From: a virus
Virus record (IMG/VR): IMGVR_UViG_3300044825_002314
Location: 1 to 32,355 of that record
Reading direction: 5' to 3' (one strand)
Length of the DNA: 32,355 nt
Both the position numbers and the translations under genes were made by a program. Under the pieces are notes generated by a model. That model was not told the DNA's origin. It did no database searches and worked only from the letters and a program-made list of their open reading frames with translations. This document shows, in pieces, positions 25,540-32,355 of this stretch (position 1 is the first letter of the stretch; the number at the start of each line of letters is the position of its first letter).

Positions 25540-26442
25540 TGTAGTTTTCTAGGGTCAGTAGATACATTAGTTTCTTCAGCAAAATTACAATGTTTAGTTT
25601 ATAATGATCCAATAAAAAGATCAGAAGGATTAGATGTTTATGAAAACCCCATAGTAGATCATAACTATATGATTACTGTGGATGTTTCCGAAGGGACTGG
25701 GAAAGATTATCATGCTTTTGTAGTAATTGATATAACTTCTATACCTTACAAATTGGTAGCGAAATATAGGAATAACGAACTTAAACCTATGTTACTTCCA
25801 GACATAATTTATAAAGTGGCAACTTCTTACAATAAAGCATATGTATTAATAGAAATTGCTAGTGTTGGAGATCAAGTAGCTAAAGATTTAATGTTTGATT
25901 TAGAATATGAAAATATATTAATGTGTTCAATGAGGGGTAGGGCTGGTCAATTGGTTGGTCAGGGATTTTCTGGAAAAACTTCCCAACGTGGAATAAAGAT
26001 GTCCAAACAAGTAAAGAGAGTTGGATGTTCCAATTTAAAAACTATTATAGAAGATGATAAATTGATTATCAATGACTTTGATATTATTAGCGAATTAACT
26101 ACATTTGTATCTAAAAATAATTCATTTGAAGGTGAAATTGGATGTAATGATGACTTGAGTATGTGTCTTGTAATTTTTTCCTGGTTAATAGTTCAAGATT
26201 ATTTCAAAGAAATGACGAACAACGATGTTCGTAAAAGAATCTATGAAGAACAAAAAGATCAAATAGAACAAGATATGTCCCCATTTGGTTTTATAAATGA
26301 TGGTGTAATAAATGAAGACGAAGATTTCATCGAGAAAGAGACTGGAGATTATTGGTTGCTTGCAGATAATAATAATTTACCTCTTGAAGTTTGGAATCTA
26401 GATGAATATGGTGATATCAGTTATATGTGGAACTATAGGTAA
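25195..26442 (+). CDS. gp17: C-intein fused to large terminase gp17 C-terminal nuclease half
   Basis: Residues 1-115 are a C-intein. Residues 116-415 are the nuclease half of T4-family gp17, starting CSFLGSVDTLVSSAKLQ. The metal-binding acids of the RNase H-like packaging nuclease are visible: Asp163 in MITVDVSEGTG, Glu220 in YVLIEIASVGD, and Asp319/Asp320 in GCNDDLSMC. After splicing, Cys116 would directly follow Glu265 of the ATPase half. TAA immediately precedes the ATG, so this frame cannot extend upstream. The C-terminal tail is acidic and ends EYGDISYMWNYR. The tail sheath gene follows after 64 nt, behind its own late promoter. Without splicing this polypeptide carries a nuclease but no ATPase. 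Confidence 0.95.
   Translation: MKLPDTVVRNNKNIKILTPNGYQPFLGVNKIKKDKYIHLTFEDGSELKCSLDHPLSTIEGIIKAKDLDNEIEVYTKEGGTFLKNYKIIEEEVELYDIVNSGIDHLYYSNNLVSHNCSFLGSVDTLVSSAKLQCLVYNDPIKRSEGLDVYENPIVDHNYMITVDVSEGTGKDYHAFVVIDITSIPYKLVAKYRNNELKPMLLPDIIYKVATSYNKAYVLIEIASVGDQVAKDLMFDLEYENILMCSMRGRAGQLVGQGFSGKTSQRGIKMSKQVKRVGCSNLKTIIEDDKLIINDFDIISELTTFVSKNNSFEGEIGCNDDLSMCLVIFSWLIVQDYFKEMTNNDVRKRIYEEQKDQIEQDMSPFGFINDGVINEDEDFIEKETGDYWLLADNNNLPLEVWNLDEYGDISYMWNYR
25326..25347 (+). repeat. 8-bp inverted repeat within the C-intein block B codons
   Basis: TAGCGAAC at 25326-25333 and GTTCGCTA at 25340-25347 are perfectly complementary around a 6-nt loop. This is one of the strongest short hairpins I noticed in this AT-rich window. 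It is fully within coding sequence and its function is unknown. Confidence 0.6.
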
Positions 26443-26460
26443 ACTTTAAAAACTGCTTTT

Positions 26461-26468
26461 TATAAATA
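26461..26468 (+). promoter_or_regulatory. T4-type late promoter box upstream of gp18
   Basis: TATAAATA follows a T-rich run and is followed by CTACTAGG. It is 38 nt before the sheath start, in the 64-nt gap after gp17. It is the most convincing promoter in the window and precedes a high-copy structural gene. Confidence 0.8.
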
Positions 26469-26494
26469 CTACTAGGAAATAAAGACTTCGTTTT

Positions 26495-26499
26495 AGAGG
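26495..26499 (+). promoter_or_regulatory. Shine-Dalgarno AGAGG for gp18
   Basis: AGAGG is 7 nt before the ATG at 26507, which fixes the sheath start. Confidence 0.65.
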
Positions 26500-26506
26500 T
26501 AAGCAG

Positions 26507-28942
26507 ATGGCGGTAAATTTAGTATCACCTGGTGTTAGTATCCGTGAAGTAGATCTAACAAAAGGTGGAATCAGTGCAGGTTTACAGAATGTTGGTGCGA
26601 TAGCAGGTCCTTTTGAGAAGGGTCCAATTAATCAACCCACTTTAATTGAAAACGAACAGCAACTTTTAGATATTTTTGGAAAGCCAAAAGTAGAGGATGA
26701 CCAATACGAATACTGGATGAGTGCATCAAATTATCTTTCTTACGGTGGGGCATTAAGAGTAATTAGAAATGATGTTGCTAATAATACTGCAGCTCTGAGA
26801 AATTCTAATGTAGGCGTTTCCATTACCTCAGTAAATTTAAAAATTACAAATTCTATAGATTTTGAAAATAATCATAGTGGAGATACTGGCTGGATTTTTT
26901 CCGCCAAAAATCCTGGAAGTTGGGCTAATAACTTAAAAGTTTGTGTTATCGATAGTTTAGCAGATCAGATTGTTTCTGGAATTAATACCACTCAAATTAA
27001 CGTTTCTGGATTTTCTACGGCAGCTACTCTCACTAATGTAACTGTAGGAATAACTACTACTATTTTAAGTGGAGTTAGTACTGCTGGAATTGCAATCAAT
27101 ATGTTTGTCCAAAGCGGTTCTTTAGCAAATTCTGTAGTAAGTGGATTAAGTGCTGCTAATGGTGGTACCATTACATTTTCAACTCCATCAACAAACACTG
27201 GAATAAGTACTGAAACAATTAGAATTGGTGTAACTACTACTAATGTTGTTCCTAGAGATATTCAAGTTGGATATGCAGTAACTCAAGCACTTTCTAAGAC
27301 TGCGGTAGTTGGAACTTCAGTAACTACAATAGGTGGTTATTTACGTGGTATCGTAACTGAAGTTGGTAATGGAAAAATTTCTGTTAAGGTTACTGATAGA
27401 GTAGAGAATGGAATTTCATATCCAGCAACATATGCAAATCCAGGAAATGCAAATTCTTCTATTAACGCATTTTCATTTGATACCCTTAGAGCATTAGATT
27501 TAACTATTACTAATAGTACTGGTAGTACTTCTACAAGATATTCTACATCAAATCTATCCATCACTGACTGGTATGATAATCAAATTATTCAATTAACAAA
27601 TTCTCAGATATTCTGGAAATCTATTGCCCCCAAGCCTGGAACTTCTCAGTATGCTTCAGAAAGAAGCTCCAAGAATGATGAGGTTCATATTGTAGTTATT
27701 GATGATACTGGTTCAATTTCTGGAATTTCTGGGAATATTCTAGAAAAACATCTATCATTGTCTAAGGCAACTGATGGTAGAATTTCCCCATCTCAACCAA
27801 TATACTACAAAGATTATGTGAATAATAATTCACAATATCTATATACTGCAGCATCTGAAGGTGGAATTGGTTCAGATTTAGTATCATCCGGTACTGGCTC
27901 CACTACAGTCACTATAACTAGTTTCACTTGGGGTAGAGTAGCTCAAGGAAGTAAGTTCAATTGCGTAGGTTCTAAAGTTTATACATTAACTGGAGGAACT
28001 GATTATAGCGGCACCAATACTATTGGTGGTTACTCTGTAACCAATGGTGATGTAATCTCATCATATGAATTACTAACAAATCAGAGTGAGTTTGATTTAA
28101 ACTTTTTAATTTGTGGACCATCTGGTGGACCAACAATTTACGACGCACAATCTAAAGCAAATTCATTAATTGCTATTGCAGAAAACAGAAAAGATTGTGT
28201 GGCAGTAATATCTCCATTTAAATCAGGTATAGTAAATGTATCTAACCCAACCACACAAACTACAAATATTATTGAATTTTTCTCTCCACTAACTTCATCA
28301 TCATATGCAGTATTTGATAGTGGATACAAATATACTTTAGACAGATTTAATAATAAGTTTGTATATATTCCTTGTAATTCTGATATTGCCGGTTTAATGG
28401 CTAGAACTTCTACAAATAATTATCCTTGGTTCTCACCTGCGGGAAGTGCTAGAGGTAGCCTAAATAATACAATTAAACTAGCCTATAATCCTTCACAGGG
28501 TCAAAGAGATACACTTTACACAAATAGAATCAACCCAATAATCTTCTCACCTGGAGCAGGATTTATTCTATTTGGTGATAAAACTGCACTATCATATTCT
28601 TCAGCATTTGATAGAATTAATGTTAGAATGCTCTTCTTAACTATTGAGAAATCAATTGAAGAAGCTGCAAGAGCACAACTATTTGAGTTTAATGACGCAA
28701 TTACACGCTCAAACTTTATCAATATTGTAGAGCCATATTTGAGAGATGTAAGATCCAAGAGAGGAATTACTGAATTTCTAGTAGTTTGTGATGAAACTAA
28801 TAATACTCCAGACATAATTGATTCTAATCAATTTAAGGCAGATATTTTTGTAAAACCTGCAAGATCTATAAATTTTGTAGGTCTTACCTTTGTAGCTACC
28901 AGAACTGGAGTTTCATTCTCTGAAGTTGTAGGTACTGTATAA
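26507..28942 (+). CDS. gp18: Contractile tail sheath protein gp18
   Basis: The start AVNLVSPGVSIREVDLTKGG, then GAIAGPFEKGPINQPTLIEN and LRVIRND (about residues 82-88), is the standard myovirus sheath N-terminus. The C-terminal third (KRGITEFLVVCDETNNTPDI, then FVKPARSINFVGLTFVATR) is the conserved sheath core. The protein polymerises around the gp19 tube and contracts on infection. At 811 aa it is longer than T4 gp18 (659). A Thr/Ser/Gly-rich segment at about residues 150-300 (including AGIAINMFVQSGSLANSVVS) looks like fibre-type sequence inserted in the outer domain. A late promoter box and AGAGG precede it, and gp19 follows after 22 nt. Confidence 0.95.
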   Translation: MAVNLVSPGVSIREVDLTKGGISAGLQNVGAIAGPFEKGPINQPTLIENEQQLLDIFGKPKVEDDQYEYWMSASNYLSYGGALRVIRNDVANNTAALRNSNVGVSITSVNLKITNSIDFENNHSGDTGWIFSAKNPGSWANNLKVCVIDSLADQIVSGINTTQINVSGFSTAATLTNVTVGITTTILSGVSTAGIAINMFVQSGSLANSVVSGLSAANGGTITFSTPSTNTGISTETIRIGVTTTNVVPRDIQVGYAVTQALSKTAVVGTSVTTIGGYLRGIVTEVGNGKISVKVTDRVENGISYPATYANPGNANSSINAFSFDTLRALDLTITNSTGSTSTRYSTSNLSITDWYDNQIIQLTNSQIFWKSIAPKPGTSQYASERSSKNDEVHIVVIDDTGSISGISGNILEKHLSLSKATDGRISPSQPIYYKDYVNNNSQYLYTAASEGGIGSDLVSSGTGSTTVTITSFTWGRVAQGSKFNCVGSKVYTLTGGTDYSGTNTIGGYSVTNGDVISSYELLTNQSEFDLNFLICGPSGGPTIYDAQSKANSLIAIAENRKDCVAVISPFKSGIVNVSNPTTQTTNIIEFFSPLTSSSYAVFDSGYKYTLDRFNNKFVYIPCNSDIAGLMARTSTNNYPWFSPAGSARGSLNNTIKLAYNPSQGQRDTLYTNRINPIIFSPGAGFILFGDKTALSYSSAFDRINVRMLFLTIEKSIEEAARAQLFEFNDAITRSNFINIVEPYLRDVRSKRGITEFLVVCDETNNTPDIIDSNQFKADIFVKPARSINFVGLTFVATRTGVSFSEVVGTV

Positions 28943-28947
28943 TCCAT

Positions 28948-28954
28948 TAGGAGG
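28948..28954 (+). promoter_or_regulatory. Very strong Shine-Dalgarno TAGGAGG for gp19
   Basis: TAGGAGG lies in the gp18-gp19 gap, 10 nt before the ATG. It is among the strongest sites seen here and fits the high copy number of the tube protein. Confidence 0.75.
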
Positions 28955-28964
28955 ACCATAACAA

Positions 28965-29618
28965 ATGGCTAACGAAGCAACAACAAATTTACCACAATAT
29001 ACTGAAAGAACTATAACAGACTTTAAGTCTAGATTAGTCGGTGGTGGAGCCAGACCAAATCTATTTGAATGTGTTTTAAATTTCCCTGATGGATTAGGAG
29101 TAACTCCAGACGCAGATTTTAGATTTATGATAAAAGCTGCACAAATTCCAGGTTCAAATATTAGTACAATTCCAGTTCCTTTTAGAGGAAGGACTCTAAA
29201 AATTGCTGGTGATAGAACATTTGATCCATGGACAATTACAGTTATTAATGATACTAATTACAAGATTCGCAATGCATTTGAAAAATGGATGAATTTCATG
29301 AATCGTCATGATGATAATGCTGGAGTAATTACACCTGCAGCTTATCAAAGAGAGATGTTAGTATATCAGCTTGGAAGAGGAGTTGTAAATGAAGGTGGAG
29401 CTAGTGGTGCAAGTTTACCTGCGACCGCATCAAGTATGCCTGTACTAAAAACTTATAAGTTTTTTGGTTGTTGGCCTTCAGATATTACACCTATGGAACT
29501 ATCATATGATAGTTCAGATACAATTCAAGATTTCCAAGTAACATTACAATATCAGTGGTGGGATACTTACGAACAAAACTCAAGCACTAGTATGCTTGGT
29601 ACTTCAGAAACCACCTAA
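28965..29618 (+). CDS. gp19: Tail tube protein gp19
   Basis: The protein has 217 aa (T4: 163). Landmarks are TITDFKSRLVGGGARPNLFE, FMIKAAQIPGSNISTIPVPF, RTLKIAGDRTFDPWTITVIN and a C-terminal MELSYDSSDTIQDFQVTLQY. These follow the tube/Hcp-like beta-barrel fold of T4-family gp19, whose hexamers stack to make the inner tail tube. The extra length is mainly in the N-terminus and in a Gly/Ala/Ser loop (GASGASLPATASS near residue 145). The gene follows the sheath gene and precedes the portal gene as in T4, and its translation signal is unusually strong. A CTAAATA box overlaps its stop. Confidence 0.94.
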   Translation: MANEATTNLPQYTERTITDFKSRLVGGGARPNLFECVLNFPDGLGVTPDADFRFMIKAAQIPGSNISTIPVPFRGRTLKIAGDRTFDPWTITVINDTNYKIRNAFEKWMNFMNRHDDNAGVITPAAYQREMLVYQLGRGVVNEGGASGASLPATASSMPVLKTYKFFGCWPSDITPMELSYDSSDTIQDFQVTLQYQWWDTYEQNSSTSMLGTSETT

Positions 29619-29621
29619 ATA
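29615..29621 (+). promoter_or_regulatory. CTAAATA late-promoter-like box upstream of gp20
   Basis: CTAAATA shares its TAA with the gp19 stop codon and lies 28 nt before the gp20 ATG. It recurs in the same arrangement at the end of gp20. Confidence 0.5.
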
Positions 29622-29649
29622 TTTCAAGACACTCTAGAGTAAATTTTGA

Positions 29650-31314
29650 ATGGCTAAATTATTTGGATTTCAAATTGATGGTGTGGGGGATAAGTCTAAA
29701 AATAGTAAAGTCTTATCCCCCATACCTAAGAACGACGAAGATAAGTCAGATTATTTTATAACAAGTGGATTCTACGGACAATATGTAGATATAGAAGGAG
29801 TTTATAAAAGTGAAGCTGATTTAGTCCGTAGATATAGAGAAATGGCACTTCACCCAGAATGTGATAGTGCTATAGAAGATATTGTTAACGAAGCTATTGT
29901 ATCAGACCTAAATGATAGTCCCGTTCAGATAGATTTAACAAATCTTCCTGCTTCGGATAAGTTAAAAGATATTATAAGAAAAGAATTTAAAAAATTAAAA
30001 GAAATCATGGACTTCGATAAGAAAGCCCATGAAATTTTTAGAAATTGGTATATTGATGGTAGAATTTATTATCATAAAGTTATAGATTTAAAACATCCAG
30101 AAGAAGGAATAAAAGAATTAAGATATATTGATCCCCTTAAAATTAAGTATATTAGAAAGTTAAAGAAAACTGAACAAAATAATCTTTCTAATCAAGTAAG
30201 ATCTCTATTAAGTAATCAAAATTATAGTGAAGATATATTAAATCCAGAGATAGAGGAGTATTATGTATATGATCCAAGTGTAGGTTATTCCCCAACTACT
30301 TCAAATTTACATTCTGCATCTAAAGCAATAAAGTTAACTAAGGATAGTGTAACTTACATAACTTCTGGTTTAGTAGATAGAAATAGACAAACAATATTGT
30401 CATATTTACATAAGGCTATCAAAGCCCTCAATCAATTGAGAATGATTGAGGATAGTATTGTAATTTATAGACTATCTCGTGCAAGTGAGAAGAGACTATT
30501 TTATATTGATGTTGGAAATTTACCAAAAATAAAAGCTGAGCAATATATGCGGGATGTAATGAACCGCTATAGAAATAAGTTGGTCTATAATGCAGATACT
30601 GGGGAGATAAAGGATGATAGAAAATATATGGCCATGCTTGAGGATTATTGGCTTCCAAGAAGAGAGGGTGGAAGAGGTACTGAAGTAAGTACACTTCCAG
30701 GAGGTCAAAATTTAGGAGAGCTTGCAGATATTGAGTATTTCCAGAAAAAACTTTATAAATCTTTAGGTGTACCATCAACAAGACTTGATGCTGGTGGTGG
30801 GTTTAATTTGGGTCGTTCATCAGAAATTTTAAGAGATGAATTGAAGTTTACAAGATTTGTTGGTAGATTGAGAAAAAGATTCTCTCAGATGTTCATAGAC
30901 ATGCTGAAAACTCAATTAATTCTTAAAAATATTGTAACCCCAGAAGATTGGAATGTTTTATCAGACCACATCCAATTCGATTTCCTATACGATAATCATT
31001 TTTCTGAATTAAAGAAAAATGAAATTATGAATGATAAATTGGGAGTAGTTGCTGCTATGGACCAATATATTGGAAAATATTTTTCTATAGATTATATACG
31101 GAGAGAAATTTTGAATCAATCCGATGATGAAATTATAGAAATTAATAAGCAAATCGAAAAAGAAAAAGAAGAGGGATTAATTGTGAGTCCAGAAGATATG
31201 ATGACCCAACAACAAGGTCAAGAACAGCCTACACCTGGAAATGTAGATACTTTGGGATCCCCAACAAAAGAACCTGGAATATCTACCGCAAATATAGAGC
31301 CAGGGGAAATCTAA
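29650..31314 (+). CDS. gp20: Portal vertex protein gp20
   Basis: The protein has 554 aa (T4: 524). Conserved portal segments appear in order: ADLVRRYREMALHPECDSAI, EDIVNEAIVSDLNDSPVQID, FRNWYIDGRIYYHKVIDL, LRYIDPLKIKYIRK, IYRLSRASEKRLFYIDVGNL, and YRNKLVYNADTGEIKDDRKY followed by MLEDYWLPRREGGRGTE. The dodecameric portal nucleates prohead assembly, docks the gp17 motor and forms the DNA channel. The C-terminal tail is Gln/Pro-rich and acidic (MMTQQQGQEQPTPGN ... NIEPGEI), probably flexible. A CTAAATA box precedes the gene, and TAGAG lies about 10 nt before the start. Confidence 0.95.
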   Translation: MAKLFGFQIDGVGDKSKNSKVLSPIPKNDEDKSDYFITSGFYGQYVDIEGVYKSEADLVRRYREMALHPECDSAIEDIVNEAIVSDLNDSPVQIDLTNLPASDKLKDIIRKEFKKLKEIMDFDKKAHEIFRNWYIDGRIYYHKVIDLKHPEEGIKELRYIDPLKIKYIRKLKKTEQNNLSNQVRSLLSNQNYSEDILNPEIEEYYVYDPSVGYSPTTSNLHSASKAIKLTKDSVTYITSGLVDRNRQTILSYLHKAIKALNQLRMIEDSIVIYRLSRASEKRLFYIDVGNLPKIKAEQYMRDVMNRYRNKLVYNADTGEIKDDRKYMAMLEDYWLPRREGGRGTEVSTLPGGQNLGELADIEYFQKKLYKSLGVPSTRLDAGGGFNLGRSSEILRDELKFTRFVGRLRKRFSQMFIDMLKTQLILKNIVTPEDWNVLSDHIQFDFLYDNHFSELKKNEIMNDKLGVVAAMDQYIGKYFSIDYIRREILNQSDDEIIEINKQIEKEKEEGLIVSPEDMMTQQQGQEQPTPGNVDTLGSPTKEPGISTANIEPGEI

Positions 31315-31317
31315 ATA
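31311..31317 (+). promoter_or_regulatory. CTAAATA late-promoter-like box upstream of the gp67-like gene
   Basis: CTAAATA again shares its TAA with a stop codon, here that of gp20, and is 24 nt before the next ATG. A second box-like TATAAATT lies at 31328-31335. Confidence 0.45.
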
Positions 31318-31341
31318 CATTATAATTTATAAATTACTATT

Positions 31342-31506
31342 ATGGATCCTATTGTAGATATGATTATAAATGATGCTAAGGCATCAGATATTACAGATAA
31401 AATAAAAGAAGTTCTATATTCAAAAGCTGCTGAAAATATAGAAGCTCTAAAGCCATACGTTGCATCCTCTATTTTTGACGATGATATTGAGATCGAAGAA
31501 GAGTGA
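31342..31506 (+). CDS. gp67: Prohead core protein, gp67-like (54 aa)
   Basis: The small protein starts MDPIVDMIINDAKASDITDK and continues IKEVLYSKAAENIEALKPYV and ASSIFDDDIEIEEE. It has a helical N-terminal half and an acidic tail. It sits immediately after the portal gene, where T4 has gene 67, whose product (80 aa) likewise has a helical head and a very acidic C-terminus. gp67 is an internal prohead core component removed during maturation. Identity rests on position, size and charge pattern rather than strong sequence recall. The following gene starts with GTG overlapping this stop. Confidence 0.68.
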   Translation: MDPIVDMIINDAKASDITDKIKEVLYSKAAENIEALKPYVASSIFDDDIEIEEE

Positions 31507-32267
31507 GCAAATCTAATCTTAATCAAGAAGATTTAAACGATTTCTTTTCTTTAATTGGAAATGCAAAAAAAGAAAAGAAAGAAAAAATGGAGGAGTTAGT
31601 TTCTAACTCCTTCGAAGATTATTTTTGGGAAGAATTAAAAAAAGAAACTGAACCCAAAAAGAAAAATAAAAAAAATATTAAAAGTTCCGACATTTCTTTG
31701 ATCGGAAGGGGAGAATCCCCTACAAATAATTTTATACAGTCTACACATGTTTCTACTTCTTTGGGTGAAAGTGTAGATTCTTTGATGGAAAAATCTTTAG
31801 GTCTTCTTTCTGAACCATCTAATATTAAGCAACAGAATGATCCATTAACTCCATTAAATCAAAATTTTGCAACACTAGAGGATCTTCAAAAACATTATAG
31901 TCTTTTTCTGTCTCGCATTCAACAACAACTTTCTACATTAGGTGGTGGTGGTGAGACCAATCTCACTTTTATGGATGTACCAATTACATCCGTGACTACA
32001 TCTTCATACACAGTAAAACCACAAGATTACTACATCGGCGTAAATTATGCAGGTGCAGTCACTATTACTCTACCAAATGCAGATAGAGAAGGAAAAATTT
32101 TTGTTATCAAGGACGAACTTGGAGAGGCATCAAAAGGAACTAACAGATATATTACGGTCTTACCAACAGGATCAGACTTAATTGATGGTAGAGATAGAGC
32201 AATTCTTGCTTATGATTATGGCAGTTTAACATTTATTTGGAAAAGTAATTCTTGGAGGGTAATCTAA
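31503..32267 (+). CDS. Virion-type protein with charged N-terminus and fibre-like C-terminal domain (254 aa)
   Basis: The gene starts with GTG overlapping the gp67-like stop (GTGA). Residues 1-60 are highly charged and Lys-rich (NAKKEKKEKMEELVSN, then ETEPKKKNKKNIKS). The middle has LTPLNQNFATLEDLQKHYSL and LFLSRIQQQLSTLGGGGETN. The C-terminal domain (about 155-254) reads ITSVTTSSYTVKPQDYYIGV, then AGAVTITLPNAD and DYGSLTFIWKSNSWRVI. That beta domain is common on tail-fibre and structural proteins of marine T4-like phages. In T4 this site, between 67 and 21, holds gene 68, but resemblance to gp68 was not recognised. The role is unknown: a scaffold-associated or capsid-decorating protein is conceivable. 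Three short inverted repeats lie in its first 220 nt. Confidence 0.72.
   Translation: MSKSNLNQEDLNDFFSLIGNAKKEKKEKMEELVSNSFEDYFWEELKKETEPKKKNKKNIKSSDISLIGRGESPTNNFIQSTHVSTSLGESVDSLMEKSLGLLSEPSNIKQQNDPLTPLNQNFATLEDLQKHYSLFLSRIQQQLSTLGGGGETNLTFMDVPITSVTTSSYTVKPQDYYIGVNYAGAVTITLPNADREGKIFVIKDELGEASKGTNRYITVLPTGSDLIDGRDRAILAYDYGSLTFIWKSNSWRVI
31591..31611 (+). repeat. 9-bp hairpin within the 254-aa gene
   Basis: GGAGTTAG (31592-31599) and CTAACTCC (31603-31610) pair perfectly around a TTT loop, extended by one A-T pair. No U-run follows directly, so it is not a typical intrinsic terminator. Confidence 0.6.
31685..31721 (+). repeat. Two adjacent short inverted repeats within the 254-aa gene
   Basis: TTCCGA (31685-31690) pairs with TCGGAA (31702-31707). 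AGGGG (31707-31711) pairs with CCCCT (31717-31721). The second stem contains an unusual G/C run for this window. Both are in coding sequence and their function is unknown. Confidence 0.45.
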
Positions 32268-32355
32268 TGTCTCATTTATATGATCCTTGGAAGCCTGGAG
32301 ATGATGCATTTGGTCGTTTGAGAACGTCAAATCCTTATACTCTTGGCGACTATAA
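32267..32355 (+). CDS. Virion structural protein, 5' end only (3' partial)
   Basis: An ATG overlapping the previous stop by one base (TAATG) opens a frame that runs off the window after 29 codons: MSHLYDPWKPGDDAFGRLRT, then SNPYTLGDY. The DAFGRLRTSNPYTL motif is a recurrent N-terminus of structural proteins in marine T4-like phages. A Gly/Arg-rich ribosome-binding context (TTGGAGGG) lies about 15-20 nt upstream. The truncated length prevents any functional call beyond a probable virion protein. Confidence 0.65.
   Translation, partial: MSHLYDPWKPGDDAFGRLRTSNPYTLGDY

Noticed and set aside
31591-31625. Hairpin near 31600 considered as an intrinsic terminator after gp20/gp67
   Set aside because: It is inside a coding frame, and the T-rich stretch starts about 10 nt after the stem instead of directly after it.
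1-32355. tRNA genes, CRISPR arrays, insertion sequences, integrase or attachment sites
   Set aside because: No cloverleaf-like stretch, spaced direct repeats, transposase motif or terminal inverted repeats were seen. Almost all bases are coding, and no gap exceeds about 70 nt.

Overview
The window is a virion-structure and DNA-packaging segment of a T4-like (contractile-tailed) marine phage. All recognisable genes lie on the + strand in the canonical T4 order 8 - ... - 13 - 14 - 15 - 16 - 17 - 18 - 19 - 20 - 67. The DNA is very AT-rich (about 30% GC by eye), codon use is uniformly A/T-ending, and genes are packed with 1-4 nt overlaps. T4-type late promoter boxes (TATAAATA, and a CTAAATA variant) precede several of them. 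The protein style matches marine T4-like phages of cyanobacteria or SAR11: a DUF4815 giant protein, gp14 with beta-repeat insertions, and fibre-like proteins ending in DGGTF or NGGNF. No host-derived metabolic gene, tRNA, integrase or CRISPR is visible, so the host (Prochlorococcus/Synechococcus or Pelagibacter are plausible) cannot be decided here.

Layout. 2-7120: the 3' part of a giant repeat-rich structural protein in the T4 gene 7 slot. 7150-8715: baseplate wedge gp8. 8722-16182: a 2486-aa DUF4815 baseplate/tail protein in the slot of T4 genes 9-12. 16179-19361: five small or medium fibre/adaptor-type genes. 19361-22688: the neck and tail-completion genes gp13, gp14 and gp15. 22685-26442: the packaging cluster, namely small terminase gp16, an unusual 319-aa multi-module protein, a 58-aa protein, and large terminase gp17 broken into two genes. 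26507-31314: sheath gp18, tube gp19 and portal gp20. 31342-32355: a gp67-like prohead core protein, a 254-aa structural-type protein and the start of one more virion gene.

The outstanding feature is the large terminase. Its ATPase half (24258-25157) and nuclease half (25195-26442) are separate genes in different frames, 37 nt apart. The first ends with a 34-aa N-intein and the second begins with a 115-aa C-intein ending in His-Asn before a Cys. This is an atypically positioned natural split intein, broken between blocks A and B, of the AceL-TerL type. It predicts that an intact terminase of about 565 aa is made only by protein trans-splicing. The N-intein starts with Ser rather than Cys, and no homing endonuclease lies between the halves.

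The genes together would build the baseplate, neck, tail and portal and power DNA packaging late in infection. Several structural proteins (the giant gene-7-slot protein, gp8, the DUF4815 protein, gp14, gp15) share small beta modules, suggesting module traffic between virion genes.
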